Origin: Anthropogastromicrobium sp052273485 | GTDB taxonomy: Bacteria > Bacillota > Clostridia > Lachnospirales > Lachnospiraceae | NCBI GenBank assembly: GCA_052273485.1 | Contig: DAVZID010000005.1 | Coordinates: 19,735 to 83,734 of the forward strand | DNA: 64,000 nucleotides | Reading direction: 5' to 3' | Shown: positions 42,624 to 52,140 of the stretch, in pieces | How the letters are laid out: the number at the start of each line of letters is the position of its first letter | Numbering within the stretch: position 1 is the stretch's first letter | Notes under the pieces: model-generated | The model's database searches: none | Told to the model about the DNA's origin: nothing | What the model saw: the letters and a program-made list of their open reading frames with translations, nothing else | Position numbers and translations under genes: made by a program

Positions 42624-44027
42624 TTACTCTATTACATGCGGTTCAATTTCCTTCGGAATCAAACACTCATACTTTTCACCGTCAAGACGTTTGTCAAATT
42701 CATCCCACGCCTTTTTGATTTCCTCTGGATGCTCCAAAAGTGTCTTTGCACTCTCTGCCATAACTTTCGCGGCAAACAGCATTCCCTTATGCGCGATGGC
42801 AGACTTACCCTGTGCAGTCCACTGCCAGCTGTGTGCGCCTGCGCCATAGCTAAAACATGCGGTATTGACAGTTGCGGTTGGAATAACCCAGCTGACATCG
42901 CCGACATCGGTACTTCCCATCTCGCAGTGATCGGTGTGGAAGGTCTCTACCACATAATCACAGATCTCAGAAGTTTTGATATTCTCACGAAGTTTCATTA
43001 AATCGGCAATACCAAATGGAATATCACTTAACTGATCTTCTACCGGAAAGCTGTCCTTAAACTGCTTTGCATATGCACGCTCCTCTGCGGTGTACACAGG
43101 AGCCCCAACGATCTGAAATGCCTTTGCAATGACATCTTCAAGTGTGAAGTTTGGAACCGTATTGCTTAAGCCCTCGTCAAACAACACTTCAAGTTTGGTA
43201 TCCGTCATCAGCGCTGCGCCCTGTGCAATACGAATCACACGCTCATACAGCTTCTTGCACTTTGGATTTGTCGCGGAGCGAATTAGATAGCGCACTTCTG
43301 CCTCTGCCTGTACAACGTTCGGAGACTTTCCTCCAGTATTCGTAATCGCATAGTGAACGCGGTCGCTGTCCTCCATATGCTCACGCATGTAATTTACGCC
43401 GACATCCATCAGCTCAACGGCATCAAGCGCACTTCTTCCAAGATGAGGTGCTCCTGCCGCATGGGAGGATACACCATGGAAACGAAAGCATGCCTGAATA
43501 CAGCTCTGGCTGCTTCCGGTACATACCATGTGAAAATTAGCCGGATGCCATGTCAGTGCGATATCACAGTCATCAAACACACCGTCACGCGCCATATAAG
43601 CCTTTCCCGAACCGCTCTCTTCACCTGGGCAGCCAAAAATCTTTACTGTTCCGCTGCCGCCGTTTGCCTTTAACACCTCACGGTAAGCCATTCCTGCTGC
43701 AATTGCACCCACGCCAAGCATATGATGACCGCAGCCTTGTCCCATGCCGCCTGGATCTTCTGGATGATATGATGGACAATCTGCCTTCTGATTCATGCCA
43801 TAGAGCGCATCAAACTCGCCCAAAAAGGCAATTACCGGATGACCACTTCCCCAGCTTGCCTCATAGCCGGTGCCTGTCTTTGCGACATCGGTCTTTACTT
43901 CAAAACCATGCTTCTTTAAAAATTCAACATGTGCTGCGCTGCTCTTATACTCGCGAAATCCCGGTTCCGGGGTCTCCCATACCGCGTCTGCAAGCGCACA
44001 CAGCTCCTCTTCATATGGAATCTGCAT
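42624..44027 (-). CDS. M20-family amidohydrolase, AbgB-like
   Basis: A 467-residue metal-dependent amidohydrolase resembling AbgB, the p-aminobenzoyl-glutamate hydrolase subunit. Metal-binding motifs are DPGGMGQGCGHHMLG, PGEESGSGKAYM and TWHPANFH, with the dimerisation-domain HGVSSHAAGAPHLGRSALDA and the late histidine in GDVSWVIPTATVN...GAGAHSWQW. ATG 44027 has TAGGAGGAGAAAG; it lies 13 nt past the oppF stop. As the last gene of a peptide import operon it probably cleaves an imported acyl-amino acid or dipeptide. Confidence 0.92.
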   Translation of the reverse strand: MQIPYEEELCALADAVWETPEPGFREYKSSAAHVEFLKKHGFEVKTDVAKTGTGYEASWGSGHPVIAFLGEFDALYGMNQKADCPSYHPEDPGGMGQGCGHHMLGVGAIAAGMAYREVLKANGGSGTVKIFGCPGEESGSGKAYMARDGVFDDCDIALTWHPANFHMVCTGSSQSCIQACFRFHGVSSHAAGAPHLGRSALDAVELMDVGVNYMREHMEDSDRVHYAITNTGGKSPNVVQAEAEVRYLIRSATNPKCKKLYERVIRIAQGAALMTDTKLEVLFDEGLSNTVPNFTLEDVIAKAFQIVGAPVYTAEERAYAKQFKDSFPVEDQLSDIPFGIADLMKLRENIKTSEICDYVVETFHTDHCEMGSTDVGDVSWVIPTATVNTACFSYGAGAHSWQWTAQGKSAIAHKGMLFAAKVMAESAKTLLEHPEEIKKAWDEFDKRLDGEKYECLIPKEIEPHVIE

Positions 44028-44040
44028 CTTTCTCCTCCTA

Positions 44041-45102
44041 TCACACACCATATTCATCTGCTACCTTATGGCATGCCACCTTACGTCCGTTAATCTCTTT
44101 CATCTTTGGCATCTCACTCGCACACTTTTCAGTCGCATATGGGCAACGCGTGCGAAATGGGCAGCCAGATGGCGGATTGATCGGACTTGGCAGCTCACCC
44201 TCGAGCATGATACGCTTTCTGGATTTTCCAACGATTGGATCTGGAATCGGCACTGCACTTAAAAGTGCCTGTGTATACGGATGCATCGGGTTTGCGTACA
44301 GCTTTGCGCTGTCGCCCTCCTCTACTAGATGGCCCAAATACATAACGCCGATGCGATCTGAGATATGTTTTACCATGCTTAAATCGTGTGCGATAAACAA
44401 ATATGCAATTCCTAGTTCCTTCTGGATATTCTTTAACAGGTTAATAATCTGCGCCTGAATGGAAACATCCAATGCAGAGATTGGCTCATCGCAGACGATA
44501 AACTGTGGATTAAGCGCAAGTGTTCTCGCGATAGAGATACGCTGACGCTGTCCGCCGGAAAACTCGTGCGGATAACGGCGCACATGATCTGGCTTTAAGC
44601 CGACGATCTTTAACAGCTCCGTCACACGCTCATCCTGCTCTTTTCTTGTCTGATAAATATGATGAATCACCATTGGCTCACGGATGATCTCACCGACTGT
44701 CATTCGTGGATTTAAGGATGCATACGGATCCTGAAAGATTAACTGAATATCCTTACGAAATTTCTTTAGCTTCTGACCAGAAAGATGCGTGATATCCTCT
44801 CCGTTTACCAAAATCTTTCCGTCCGTTGGTTCATTGATCTTTACGATCGTGCGTCCAAGCGTCGACTTTCCGCAGCCGGACTCACCGACAAGACCGTAGG
44901 TCTCCCCCTTATGAATCTGAAGTGACACATCATCAACCGCCTTTACGACCTGCTTTTTGCCCCATGTCTTTCCAGCATTAAAATACGTTTTCAGATGCTC
45001 TACGGAAACGATTACATCACGCGTATCAGCACTGCTCGTTTTCATTTCATCACTCTGCATTTCACTATTTTGTGATGAATTTTGTGTTTCATTTGCTTCC
45101 AT
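44041..45102 (-). CDS. oppF: Oligopeptide ABC transporter ATPase, OppF/DppF type
   Basis: A 353-residue cytoplasmic ATPase of a peptide ABC importer. Walker A is GLVGESGCGKSTLGRTI, the signature ..EFSGGQRQRISIARTL, Walker B FIVCDEPISALDVS, and the H-loop IAHDLSM. The C-terminal peptide-transporter extension has GCPFRTRCPYATEKC, cysteines typical of the Opp/Dpp ATPases. ATG 45102 follows GAGGAGACGCAGC; the reading from 45132 is longer by ten residues. It overlaps oppD by 14 nt. Confidence 0.96.
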   Translation of the reverse strand: MEANETQNSSQNSEMQSDEMKTSSADTRDVIVSVEHLKTYFNAGKTWGKKQVVKAVDDVSLQIHKGETYGLVGESGCGKSTLGRTIVKINEPTDGKILVNGEDITHLSGQKLKKFRKDIQLIFQDPYASLNPRMTVGEIIREPMVIHHIYQTRKEQDERVTELLKIVGLKPDHVRRYPHEFSGGQRQRISIARTLALNPQFIVCDEPISALDVSIQAQIINLLKNIQKELGIAYLFIAHDLSMVKHISDRIGVMYLGHLVEEGDSAKLYANPMHPYTQALLSAVPIPDPIVGKSRKRIMLEGELPSPINPPSGCPFRTRCPYATEKCASEMPKMKEINGRKVACHKVADEYGV

Positions 45103-46120
45103 GCTGCGTCTCCTCTCTGCGTTTTTTCTCATTTAACCAACAGGCACTTCTATGTGTTTCACTAAATACCGTATCCTGCGGCATTCTTGTCTTGCAAAGC
45201 TTCATCGCTTCACTGCAGCGATCCACAAATGGGCAGCCTGCCGGTGGCTTTAATAAGTCTGGCGGTGATCCTGGAATTGGTGTCAGCTCTTTGTCATCGT
45301 CTTCCGGGTTATTGATACAATTTAACAGGCCCTTTGTATACGGATGATTCGGCTCGTAGAAAATCTCACGGTCCGTTCCTGTCTCAGCAATACGGCCGCC
45401 GTACATGATGTTAATTCGGTCACAAAGACTTGCCACAACACCAAGATCATGCGTAATCATGATGACAGCAGCGCCCGTCTGACGACTCATCTCCTGAATC
45501 AGTTCGAGTACCTGTGCCTGAATTGTAACATCAAGCGCAGTCGTCGGCTCATCGGCGATGATCAGCTTTGGCTTGTTTGCCAGTGCAATTGCGATGACAA
45601 TACGCTGTCTCATACCACCGGAAAACTCAAACGGATACTGATGAATCCGTTTTTCTGGTGCCGGAATACCAACCTGGCGCATCAGCTCGATTGCACGCTC
45701 ATTGGCTTCCTTCTTTGTCATCTTTGGGTTATGATTTAAAAGGGTCTCACGAATTTGCTTTCCGATTGTCAAAACCGGATTTAAGAAGGTCATCGGGTCC
45801 TGAAAAATCATTGCCATTGTGTTTCCGCGAATCTGACGCATCTTCTTCTCATAGGAGCGATTATCTGGAAAATCCTTTCTTGCAATGGATTCACCATCAA
45901 ATACAATCTCACCATCATTGATAGAACCATTTTGTGCCAAAAGGCCCATAACCGAGTACATCGTAACAGACTTTCCTGATCCAGACTCTCCAACAATGCC
46001 AAGAATTTCGCCCTCTTTTACCGAAAAACTGACATCACGGACCGCCTGCACGGTTCCCTGATCCGTGGCAAAATTTACTTTTAGATGTTTTACATCCAAT
46101 ATTGTTTTCTTCTCTTCCAT
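45089..46120 (-). CDS. oppD: Oligopeptide ABC transporter ATPase, OppD/DppD type
   Basis: A 343-residue second ATPase of the importer: Walker A GIVGESGSGKSVTMYSV, signature FSGGMRQRIVIAIAL, Walker B LIIADEPTTALDVT, and H-loop MITHDLGVVAS. The C-terminal GCPFVDRCSEAMKLC cysteine motif is present. It pairs with OppF to power transport. It starts nine bases after oppC and its end overlaps oppF. Confidence 0.96.
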   Translation of the reverse strand: MEEKKTILDVKHLKVNFATDQGTVQAVRDVSFSVKEGEILGIVGESGSGKSVTMYSVMGLLAQNGSINDGEIVFDGESIARKDFPDNRSYEKKMRQIRGNTMAMIFQDPMTFLNPVLTIGKQIRETLLNHNPKMTKKEANERAIELMRQVGIPAPEKRIHQYPFEFSGGMRQRIVIAIALANKPKLIIADEPTTALDVTIQAQVLELIQEMSRQTGAAVIMITHDLGVVASLCDRINIMYGGRIAETGTDREIFYEPNHPYTKGLLNCINNPEDDDKELTPIPGSPPDLLKPPAGCPFVDRCSEAMKLCKTRMPQDTVFSETHRSACWLNEKKRREETQHGSK

Positions 46121-46129
46121 GATGCCTCC

Positions 46130-47071
46130 TTACTTCTTCTTTGGATCAAGCGCTTCGCTCAAACCATCGCCAATAAAATTCAGACTAAGCATCGTCAGAC
46201 AGATCGCAAGCACCGGCCAGATGATCTGAATTGGCTGGCTCTGAATCAGAGAACGCGCATCGTTTGCCATCGTTCCCCAGCTAGCCTGCGGAATGCTGAT
46301 TCCAATGCCGACAAATGCAAGGAATGCCTCGGTGAAAATCGCATTCGGAACCATCAATGTCGTGTTAACGATGATCGGACCCATGCAATTTACGATTAAG
46401 TGCTTGAACATGATACGCTTTTTACTTGCACCGATGACATAAGCGGCAAGTGCGTACTCCTGCTCCTTCAAGGTTAAAATCTGACCTCTTACCAGACGTG
46501 CCATACCGACCCAACTGCTGATTCCAATCGCAAGCAGCATGGAAAAAATGTTAGATCCAAAGATCAGCATGATCAAAATGACATACAGAAGAGTCGGAAC
46601 AGAATAAATAATATCAACAAGACGCATCAAAATCATATCCACCTTACCGCCAAAGTAACCGCAGATCGCACCGTAGGTAACACCAATCACTAAGTTTAAA
46701 AGTGCTGCTGCAAATCCGACTGACAAAGAGATGCGTGCACCGTACATGATGCGGACAAAAATATCACGGCCAAACTTATCGGTTCCAAACCAGTGTGCTG
46801 CATTTGGCAGTGCATTTCGACAGGTCAGATCCTGACCATCATAGGTGTACGGGGAAAACATTGGTGCAAAGATGGCAAATAAGATAACGATTGCCATAAA
46901 AACAAGACTGACAAGCGCCAGCTTATTCTTTTTAAAGCGACCCCAAGCATCCTGAAAATAGGTTTTGCTCTCCACCGCTACAAATTCGGAGTCTTTTTCA
47001 CTGTCGTCAAGACGCGTAAACTCGTCATCGGTGATATCCTGTGCGATATCCTGACAGAATGTTTTTTCCAT
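46130..47071 (-). CDS. oppC: Oligopeptide ABC transporter permease, OppC/DppC type
   Basis: A 313-residue permease with a long hydrophilic N-terminus (about 45 residues, acidic) and about six membrane segments. The AHWFGTDKFGRDIFVRIMYGARISLSVG segment is the usual DppC signature. The EAA-loop EQEYALAAYVIGASKKRIMFKHLIVN contacts an ATPase subunit. It lies 29 nt after oppB with AAAGGAG upstream. Confidence 0.95.
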   Translation of the reverse strand: MEKTFCQDIAQDITDDEFTRLDDSEKDSEFVAVESKTYFQDAWGRFKKNKLALVSLVFMAIVILFAIFAPMFSPYTYDGQDLTCRNALPNAAHWFGTDKFGRDIFVRIMYGARISLSVGFAAALLNLVIGVTYGAICGYFGGKVDMILMRLVDIIYSVPTLLYVILIMLIFGSNIFSMLLAIGISSWVGMARLVRGQILTLKEQEYALAAYVIGASKKRIMFKHLIVNCMGPIIVNTTLMVPNAIFTEAFLAFVGIGISIPQASWGTMANDARSLIQSQPIQIIWPVLAICLTMLSLNFIGDGLSEALDPKKK

Positions 47072-47100
47072 AATTTAATTTTATTCTCCTTTCTGTATGC

Positions 47101-48021
47101 TTATTTCAGGCGGATTCTCGGGTCCATCATCGCTGTGATCAAATCGGTAACGATGTTACAGATAATGATAAATGCTCCGTAGAAAATCGTCAGTGCCATA
47201 ATCATTGTATAATCACGGTTGCTTACGCTAGTGACAAACTCCGCACCAATACCCGGGACGGAAAACAGTGTCTCCACAACGAAGGAACCAGTCAACAGCG
47301 TTGCAAGCAGTGGTCCTGCATAGGTGACAACCGGAACAAGCGCATTTTTCAGCGCATGGCGAATAATTACCATAACCTGTCCGGTTCCCTTACTTTTTGC
47401 AAGTACCATATAATCCTGCTTCATAACCTCTGTCAGACTTGTTTTTGTAAGACGAGAAATCATCGCAATTGGAGAAAGCGCCAGCGCAGTTGCTGGCATA
47501 ATATAATGCCTCCAAGTGCTTAAGCCTACGATTGGCAGACAGTGAAGCACCACGCCGAAAAGAACCATCATAAGAAGTGCCAATAAAAAGCTTGGCACGC
47601 TGACGCCAATCGTTGCAATAAAAGCAACGGTATTGTTGACCCACTGATGCTTTGAAAATGCAGAGATCGTTCCTAGTAAAATTCCAACTGCAAGTGCAAT
47701 GCAAAACGCAGCCAGACCAAGACTAGCTGTGTATGGGATTCCTGCCTGAATAATATCCGCTACTGCTTTTCCTTTTCGATTCAAGGAGGTTCCGAAATCG
47801 CCCTTTACTGCGTTTTGCAAGTAGCGGACGTACTGCTCTGTAACTGGCTTATCCAGTCCATATTGCTCAACTAACTTTTCCTTTACATTCGCCGGAAGCT
47901 TGCTTGTCTCTCCTGCAAACGGTGAACCCGGAATTGCATGCATCAGGAAAAAGGTGATTGTCGCAAGGGCAAATAATGTGATTAAACCGATTACCAGTCG
48001 TTTTCCAAAATATTTTGCCAT
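47101..48021 (-). CDS. oppB: Oligopeptide ABC transporter permease, OppB/DppB type
   Basis: A 306-residue permease with about six membrane segments. The N-terminal FGKRLVIGLITLFALATITFFLMHAIPGSPF is characteristic. The EAA-type loop is MKQDYMVLAKSKGTGQVMVIIRHALKN and the C-terminus ends ITAMMDPRIRLK. It follows the S9 peptidase gene by 73 nt, where TTCTGTTACTTTT occurs twice in tandem. Confidence 0.95.
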   Translation of the reverse strand: MAKYFGKRLVIGLITLFALATITFFLMHAIPGSPFAGETSKLPANVKEKLVEQYGLDKPVTEQYVRYLQNAVKGDFGTSLNRKGKAVADIIQAGIPYTASLGLAAFCIALAVGILLGTISAFSKHQWVNNTVAFIATIGVSVPSFLLALLMMVLFGVVLHCLPIVGLSTWRHYIMPATALALSPIAMISRLTKTSLTEVMKQDYMVLAKSKGTGQVMVIIRHALKNALVPVVTYAGPLLATLLTGSFVVETLFSVPGIGAEFVTSVSNRDYTMIMALTIFYGAFIIICNIVTDLITAMMDPRIRLK

Positions 48022-48094
48022 CCGTTTTTTTCCTTTCTGTTACTTTTTTCTGTTACTTTTCTCTCTTAATTTTGATCTTTTTGTTGTCTTACCC

Positions 48095-50086
48095 TTAATT
48101 TAAGTAATGTACAAACCAATCGGTCATTTCTTTTAGGCGACGCATTCTGTGAAGTGGCTTTCCACGTCTGGATAGACCATGGTTTTCCCCTTCAAACAGA
48201 CACATTCTGGATGGAACACCGAAAAATTTGACTGCTGTGAACATCTGAATACCCTGATCAAGTGTACAGTTGTAATCATTCATTGAATGAATAAACAGAA
48301 TCGGTGTCTTTGCATTGCACGCATATTTTAATGGGGAGCAATCCCACATTGCTTCCATACCGGTCCACGGTGTTGCCTTAATCTCATTTTGATCAAACGT
48401 CACACCAATCTCACTGCATCCAAAATCGGATACCCAGTTGGAAACGGAGCGCTGAGATGCCAAGGCCGCAAATCGATCGGTATGCCCCTCAATCCAGTTG
48501 CACATAAAACCACCATAGGAACCGCCTGCTGCACCGATTCTGGCCTTATCAATCTGCGGATATGCTTCCAATACATGATCCGTAAACTCCATCAAGTCCT
48601 GATAATCGATTGTGCCATATTTTCCTCTCAGATCAGCAAACTCCTCGCCATAGCCCTCGGAGCCTCTCGGATTGCAGAAGAAAACAAACCAGCCCTTGGA
48701 CGCCCAGGTCTGCATTTCATGGAAGAAAACTTCTCCATAAGTACATCTTGGGCCACCGTGGATTTCAAGCACGCCCGGATAGGACTTTTCTGGGTCGTAA
48801 TCCTTTGGCTCAAGCACCCATCCATCAATCGTCACACCATCGGTATTGACAAAGGACAGATGCTTTGCCTTTGAGACAAAATGGGTAGATAAATATTCAT
48901 CGTTAAACGCTGTCTTTTTTGTAATTGCACCATTCGCATAGGTATAAATCTCACAGCATCCGTTTGCCTCCATTGCCGCAAAGGAAAGTTTATTGCTTGC
49001 TGCAGCCAGCTCACAGACAAGGCCATTAAATGTATATGCTTCATTTAATGCACCTGTAGATGTAGCTTCCGTACTATTTTTATAAAAAACAATGCTGTCC
49101 TTATAGCCGTGCTGCGCAATCGCATAAATCGTATCTGTTTCATTTGCATCCTTTGCCACTACCAAACTTTCCCCTGCGCTATAGTGACAATCGGTTAGGA
49201 TATCTACACCAAGCAGATAATCCACCGAAACCATCCTTATCGGCTTTTTCTGTGTTTCATCATACTCATAGATATCATGATACTGACCATCGCCGTATGG
49301 CTTCATGTCAGTCGCTGTCAGAACAATTTTTCCATTTGCAAAAACGGCTTTTGAAATCATCAGATTTCTTTGTCCGATCAGCGTTGTGAGTGCCTTTTCT
49401 TCTATATTATAAAGAAGCAGCGAATCCGTCTCATCGATCACATTCTTCCACTCTTTTCCAACAATCAAAAGCCTTCCATCCGATACGCAGACGGATGATG
49501 TATCAAAATCTGATGCAGTCAGCTTCTCTAGCTTGCCTGTTGCTTCCTCATACAGATACAATCCAGTTCGCACACCAGAGATAAAGCCACGTCCATTGCC
49601 CCAAAGCGGCACTTCATCGATTACATGATAATCCTTTTCTTCTTTTTTGAGTTTCTCATTGGCATCGTCTGGCAGCGCATTTCGATTTTCCTCGATTCCC
49701 ATGCAATAAACACCATCGGTCACCTTATAGAAAAAGGATACAGACTTTGAAACAGAAAACGCTTTTTTTGCCTCTCCACCATGAATGCCGATACGGTAAA
49801 ACACCGTTTTCTCTTCCAAATCATCCTTTTTCTCATTTCGCTCTGATACAAACAAAATTGTCTGATCATCATCCCAAAGAAAGCTTCCCTCTTTTCCAGA
49901 TGATGTCAATTGAGCGGCTTCTTTTCCCTCCTCCAGTATCCAGAGGTTTTTCTTATAGTTGTTGTTTTCTTTGTCTGGCTGCACGAGCATAAATGCCAGT
50001 GTCTCTCCGTTTGGACTGTATTGTAAACTAGACGGACTGCTGATTGCATTCAAATCTTCGATTAAAACTGGTTTTAATGTATTCAT
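48095..50086 (-). CDS. S9-family prolyl oligopeptidase-like peptidase
   Basis: A 663-residue serine peptidase of the S9 (acylaminoacyl/prolyl oligopeptidase) family. An N-terminal beta-propeller (about 1-400) with WD-like strands (SPNGETLAFMLVQPD) guards a C-terminal hydrolase. The nucleophile is in GAAGGSYGGFMCNW, the Asp in HSMNDYNCTLDQG and the His in EGENHGLSRRGKP. ATG 50086 follows GGAAGGCAACAAA. There is no signal peptide, so it should cut imported peptides in the cytoplasm. Its place between oppA and oppB supports that. Confidence 0.94.
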   Translation of the reverse strand: MNTLKPVLIEDLNAISSPSSLQYSPNGETLAFMLVQPDKENNNYKKNLWILEEGKEAAQLTSSGKEGSFLWDDDQTILFVSERNEKKDDLEEKTVFYRIGIHGGEAKKAFSVSKSVSFFYKVTDGVYCMGIEENRNALPDDANEKLKKEEKDYHVIDEVPLWGNGRGFISGVRTGLYLYEEATGKLEKLTASDFDTSSVCVSDGRLLIVGKEWKNVIDETDSLLLYNIEEKALTTLIGQRNLMISKAVFANGKIVLTATDMKPYGDGQYHDIYEYDETQKKPIRMVSVDYLLGVDILTDCHYSAGESLVVAKDANETDTIYAIAQHGYKDSIVFYKNSTEATSTGALNEAYTFNGLVCELAAASNKLSFAAMEANGCCEIYTYANGAITKKTAFNDEYLSTHFVSKAKHLSFVNTDGVTIDGWVLEPKDYDPEKSYPGVLEIHGGPRCTYGEVFFHEMQTWASKGWFVFFCNPRGSEGYGEEFADLRGKYGTIDYQDLMEFTDHVLEAYPQIDKARIGAAGGSYGGFMCNWIEGHTDRFAALASQRSVSNWVSDFGCSEIGVTFDQNEIKATPWTGMEAMWDCSPLKYACNAKTPILFIHSMNDYNCTLDQGIQMFTAVKFFGVPSRMCLFEGENHGLSRRGKPLHRMRRLKEMTDWFVHYLN

Positions 50087-50130
50087 TTTGTTGCCTTCCA
50101 TTCTCACATAAACGCATTTTCACATAAGAA

Positions 50131-50161
50131 GAGGGATGGCGCCCACGCGTTCATCCCCCTC
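50131..50161 (-). other. Hairpin between oppA and the S9 peptidase gene
   Basis: GAGGGATG (50131-50138) pairs with CATCCCCCTC (50152-50161), with two bulged bases, 27 nt past the oppA stop. The minus-strand 3' flank TTCTTATG is a weak T-tract. Such a hairpin could protect the oppA message and reduce read-through into the permease genes. Confidence 0.55.
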
Positions 50162-50187
50162 CATTGGATTCATCTTCTGAAACTGAA

Positions 50188-51831
50188 TTATTCGCTGACT
50201 GTTGTATAAGCAAAATACGGATAAATTCCATTCATGGTCTGACCTTCTACATATGTCTGAACCAATGCCGGATCATTAAAGTTGAACAGTGGAATGACAT
50301 ATACATTCTCTTCAACAAGATAATCCTCTGCCTCATGAAGTGCCTTCATATATTCAGAACGATCGGAAATCTGACGCGCATCTTCGATCATCTGATCAAA
50401 CTTCTCATCATTAACTGCTGGAACTACCTGCATACCAGTTGTCCACATCTCCAAAAACTGAATCGGGCTGTCCTCTGCAGAGTAACCATAACGGCAGATC
50501 TCAAAGTCACCCTGATCAAGCTGATCATAGTAAACACCAGACTCAACACACTCAAAATCAACTTCTACACCAACAGCCTCCCACATCTGCTGCAGCATCG
50601 TTGCGACATCGCCGTGGATTCCATTGTTTGAATACTTATAAGTAATATGAAGCGGATTGCTCTCATCATAGCCTGCACCTGCAAGAAGCTCCTTTGCCTG
50701 ATCTGGATCATATGTCAATGTGTAGCCGTCTGCATCACCCTCTGCACGGAAGGTATCAGTGTCACCTGCAACGCCATCTGGAACGAATCCATTTAATACT
50801 GGAAAGAAGCTGTCACCGCCAAGAACATCTACCAGAGATTCCTTGTCAATTGCAAGCGCCAGTGCACGGCGCACATCTACATTCTTTGCCCATTCAGGAC
50901 CAGACTCTGCTGAGTTGATTGCCAGATAGTAGTTTGAAGACTTCGGTACCATCCACAGTTCATCTGTTCCCTCATAATTTAATGCAGTATCAGTGGAAAT
51001 TCCAAGAGCTACATCAATCTCACCAGTCTGATAAGCAAGTGCCTGTGCATCCTTATCTGCCATGCAAAGGAAGGTGATCTCATCCATTGTCACATCATCT
51101 GCATTTAAATAATTTTCATTCTTGTCAACAATAGCCTTCTCTGTCTCGTTGCACTCCGTTAAGGTGTACGGTCCGGTTGTCGGATAGCCTCCCTCAAAGG
51201 CCCACAAAGAATCATGCTGTACGGCAAAATCCTCACGAACCGGAATCCATGCGTTTGCACACATCAGACCGGTCAGATACGCACATGGTGTCTTTAACTT
51301 CAGTACCAGTGTCTGATCATCGGTTGCTTCAATGCCGACAGAACTATGATCTGCTGTTGTACAGTCAAAGGACTCACCCTCCTCAAGCGCTGTCTGGCTG
51401 TACTCCTCAGCACCCTCGATGAAATTCACGAAATCATTGATTGCCCATGTGTTATCAGCACCATAGGAAAGTGCTCTCAGATAAGAGTATACGAAGTCAT
51501 TTGCGGTAACCGGCTGTCCATCGCTCCACTTTGCATCTGGTAAAATGTGGAAGGTATAAGTCAGACCATCATCCGAAACCTCGTAGCTCTCGCACAGTTC
51601 ATTCTGAACCTTTCCATCTGCATCCTTGCGGAACATTCCCGCATACAGATGATTCAATACATAGTTGTTTGCGGTCTCGGTGTTTAATGCCGGATCAAAT
51701 GTGGTAAACTGGGAACCAACTGCAACGGTCAGTGCATTGTCGCCAGTCTCATCTGCTGCTGCCGGTACTGCTGGCAAAATGGATGTTACTGCCAGAGCTG
51801 CTGCCATTAACTTTGCATATGTTTTCTTCAT
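50188..51831 (-). CDS. oppA: Peptide ABC transporter substrate-binding protein
   Basis: A 547-residue solute-binding protein of family 5 (OppA/DppA type): LTVAVGSQFTTFDPALN, LPDAKWSDGQPVTANDFVYSYLR and the C-terminal VPLFNFNDPALVQTYVEG are typical. The N-terminus has a clear secretion signal (MKKTYAKLMAAALAVTSILPAVPAAAD) but no lipobox cysteine, so signal peptidase I would release the mature protein. That is unusual for a Gram-positive binding protein. ATG 51831 follows GAGGTAGGATT. It is the first gene of the operon, under a strong promoter. Confidence 0.94.
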   Translation of the reverse strand: MKKTYAKLMAAALAVTSILPAVPAAADETGDNALTVAVGSQFTTFDPALNTETANNYVLNHLYAGMFRKDADGKVQNELCESYEVSDDGLTYTFHILPDAKWSDGQPVTANDFVYSYLRALSYGADNTWAINDFVNFIEGAEEYSQTALEEGESFDCTTADHSSVGIEATDDQTLVLKLKTPCAYLTGLMCANAWIPVREDFAVQHDSLWAFEGGYPTTGPYTLTECNETEKAIVDKNENYLNADDVTMDEITFLCMADKDAQALAYQTGEIDVALGISTDTALNYEGTDELWMVPKSSNYYLAINSAESGPEWAKNVDVRRALALAIDKESLVDVLGGDSFFPVLNGFVPDGVAGDTDTFRAEGDADGYTLTYDPDQAKELLAGAGYDESNPLHITYKYSNNGIHGDVATMLQQMWEAVGVEVDFECVESGVYYDQLDQGDFEICRYGYSAEDSPIQFLEMWTTGMQVVPAVNDEKFDQMIEDARQISDRSEYMKALHEAEDYLVEENVYVIPLFNFNDPALVQTYVEGQTMNGIYPYFAYTTVSE

Positions 51832-51941
51832 AATCCTACCTCTTTCTTTGTCTTTGCTTTCCATTTCCTTACAAATATGTGTATATATGTATACATCTTA
51901 TATGCATATATTCATACTTTATACAAAGAACACCAGTAGCT

Positions 51942-51970
51942 ATTTTAGTGCGCGATGCTTTCCTTGTCAA
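51942..51970 (-). promoter_or_regulatory. oppA operon promoter
   Basis: Minus-strand TTGACA (51965-51970) and TAAAAT (51942-51947) with a 17-bp spacer. The leader between it and oppA is about 105 nt and contains the AT-rich run TGTATACATATATACACA (about 51873-51890, imperfect palindrome). Confidence 0.8.
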
Positions 51971-52022
51971 GATAAATCTTAAATTTTTTTGTCAATTTTT
52001 GAAAAAACCTGTTTTATTTCAG

Positions 52023-52051
52023 TTGCCCGACCGAAAATTTCGTGCTATACT
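52023..52051 (+). promoter_or_regulatory. Promoter of the MFS transporter gene
   Basis: TTGCCC (52023-52028) and TATACT (52046-52051), 17 bp apart, 90 nt before the chosen ATG. It is divergent from the oppA promoter, and the two account for the 309-nt gap. Confidence 0.55.
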
Positions 52052-52140
52052 TGCTAACAGCGCTCTGAATGATCGCATTTTTTGCGTTTCAATCCGTGCT
52101 TTAAAGAATTATGCCGTTTTGCGGCGGAATGGAGTTTTTC

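Noticed and set aside
43550..44458. 302-codon plus-strand reading frame
   Set aside because: Antisense to the M20 and oppF genes, His/Arg/Ser-rich shadow sequence, no ribosome binding site.
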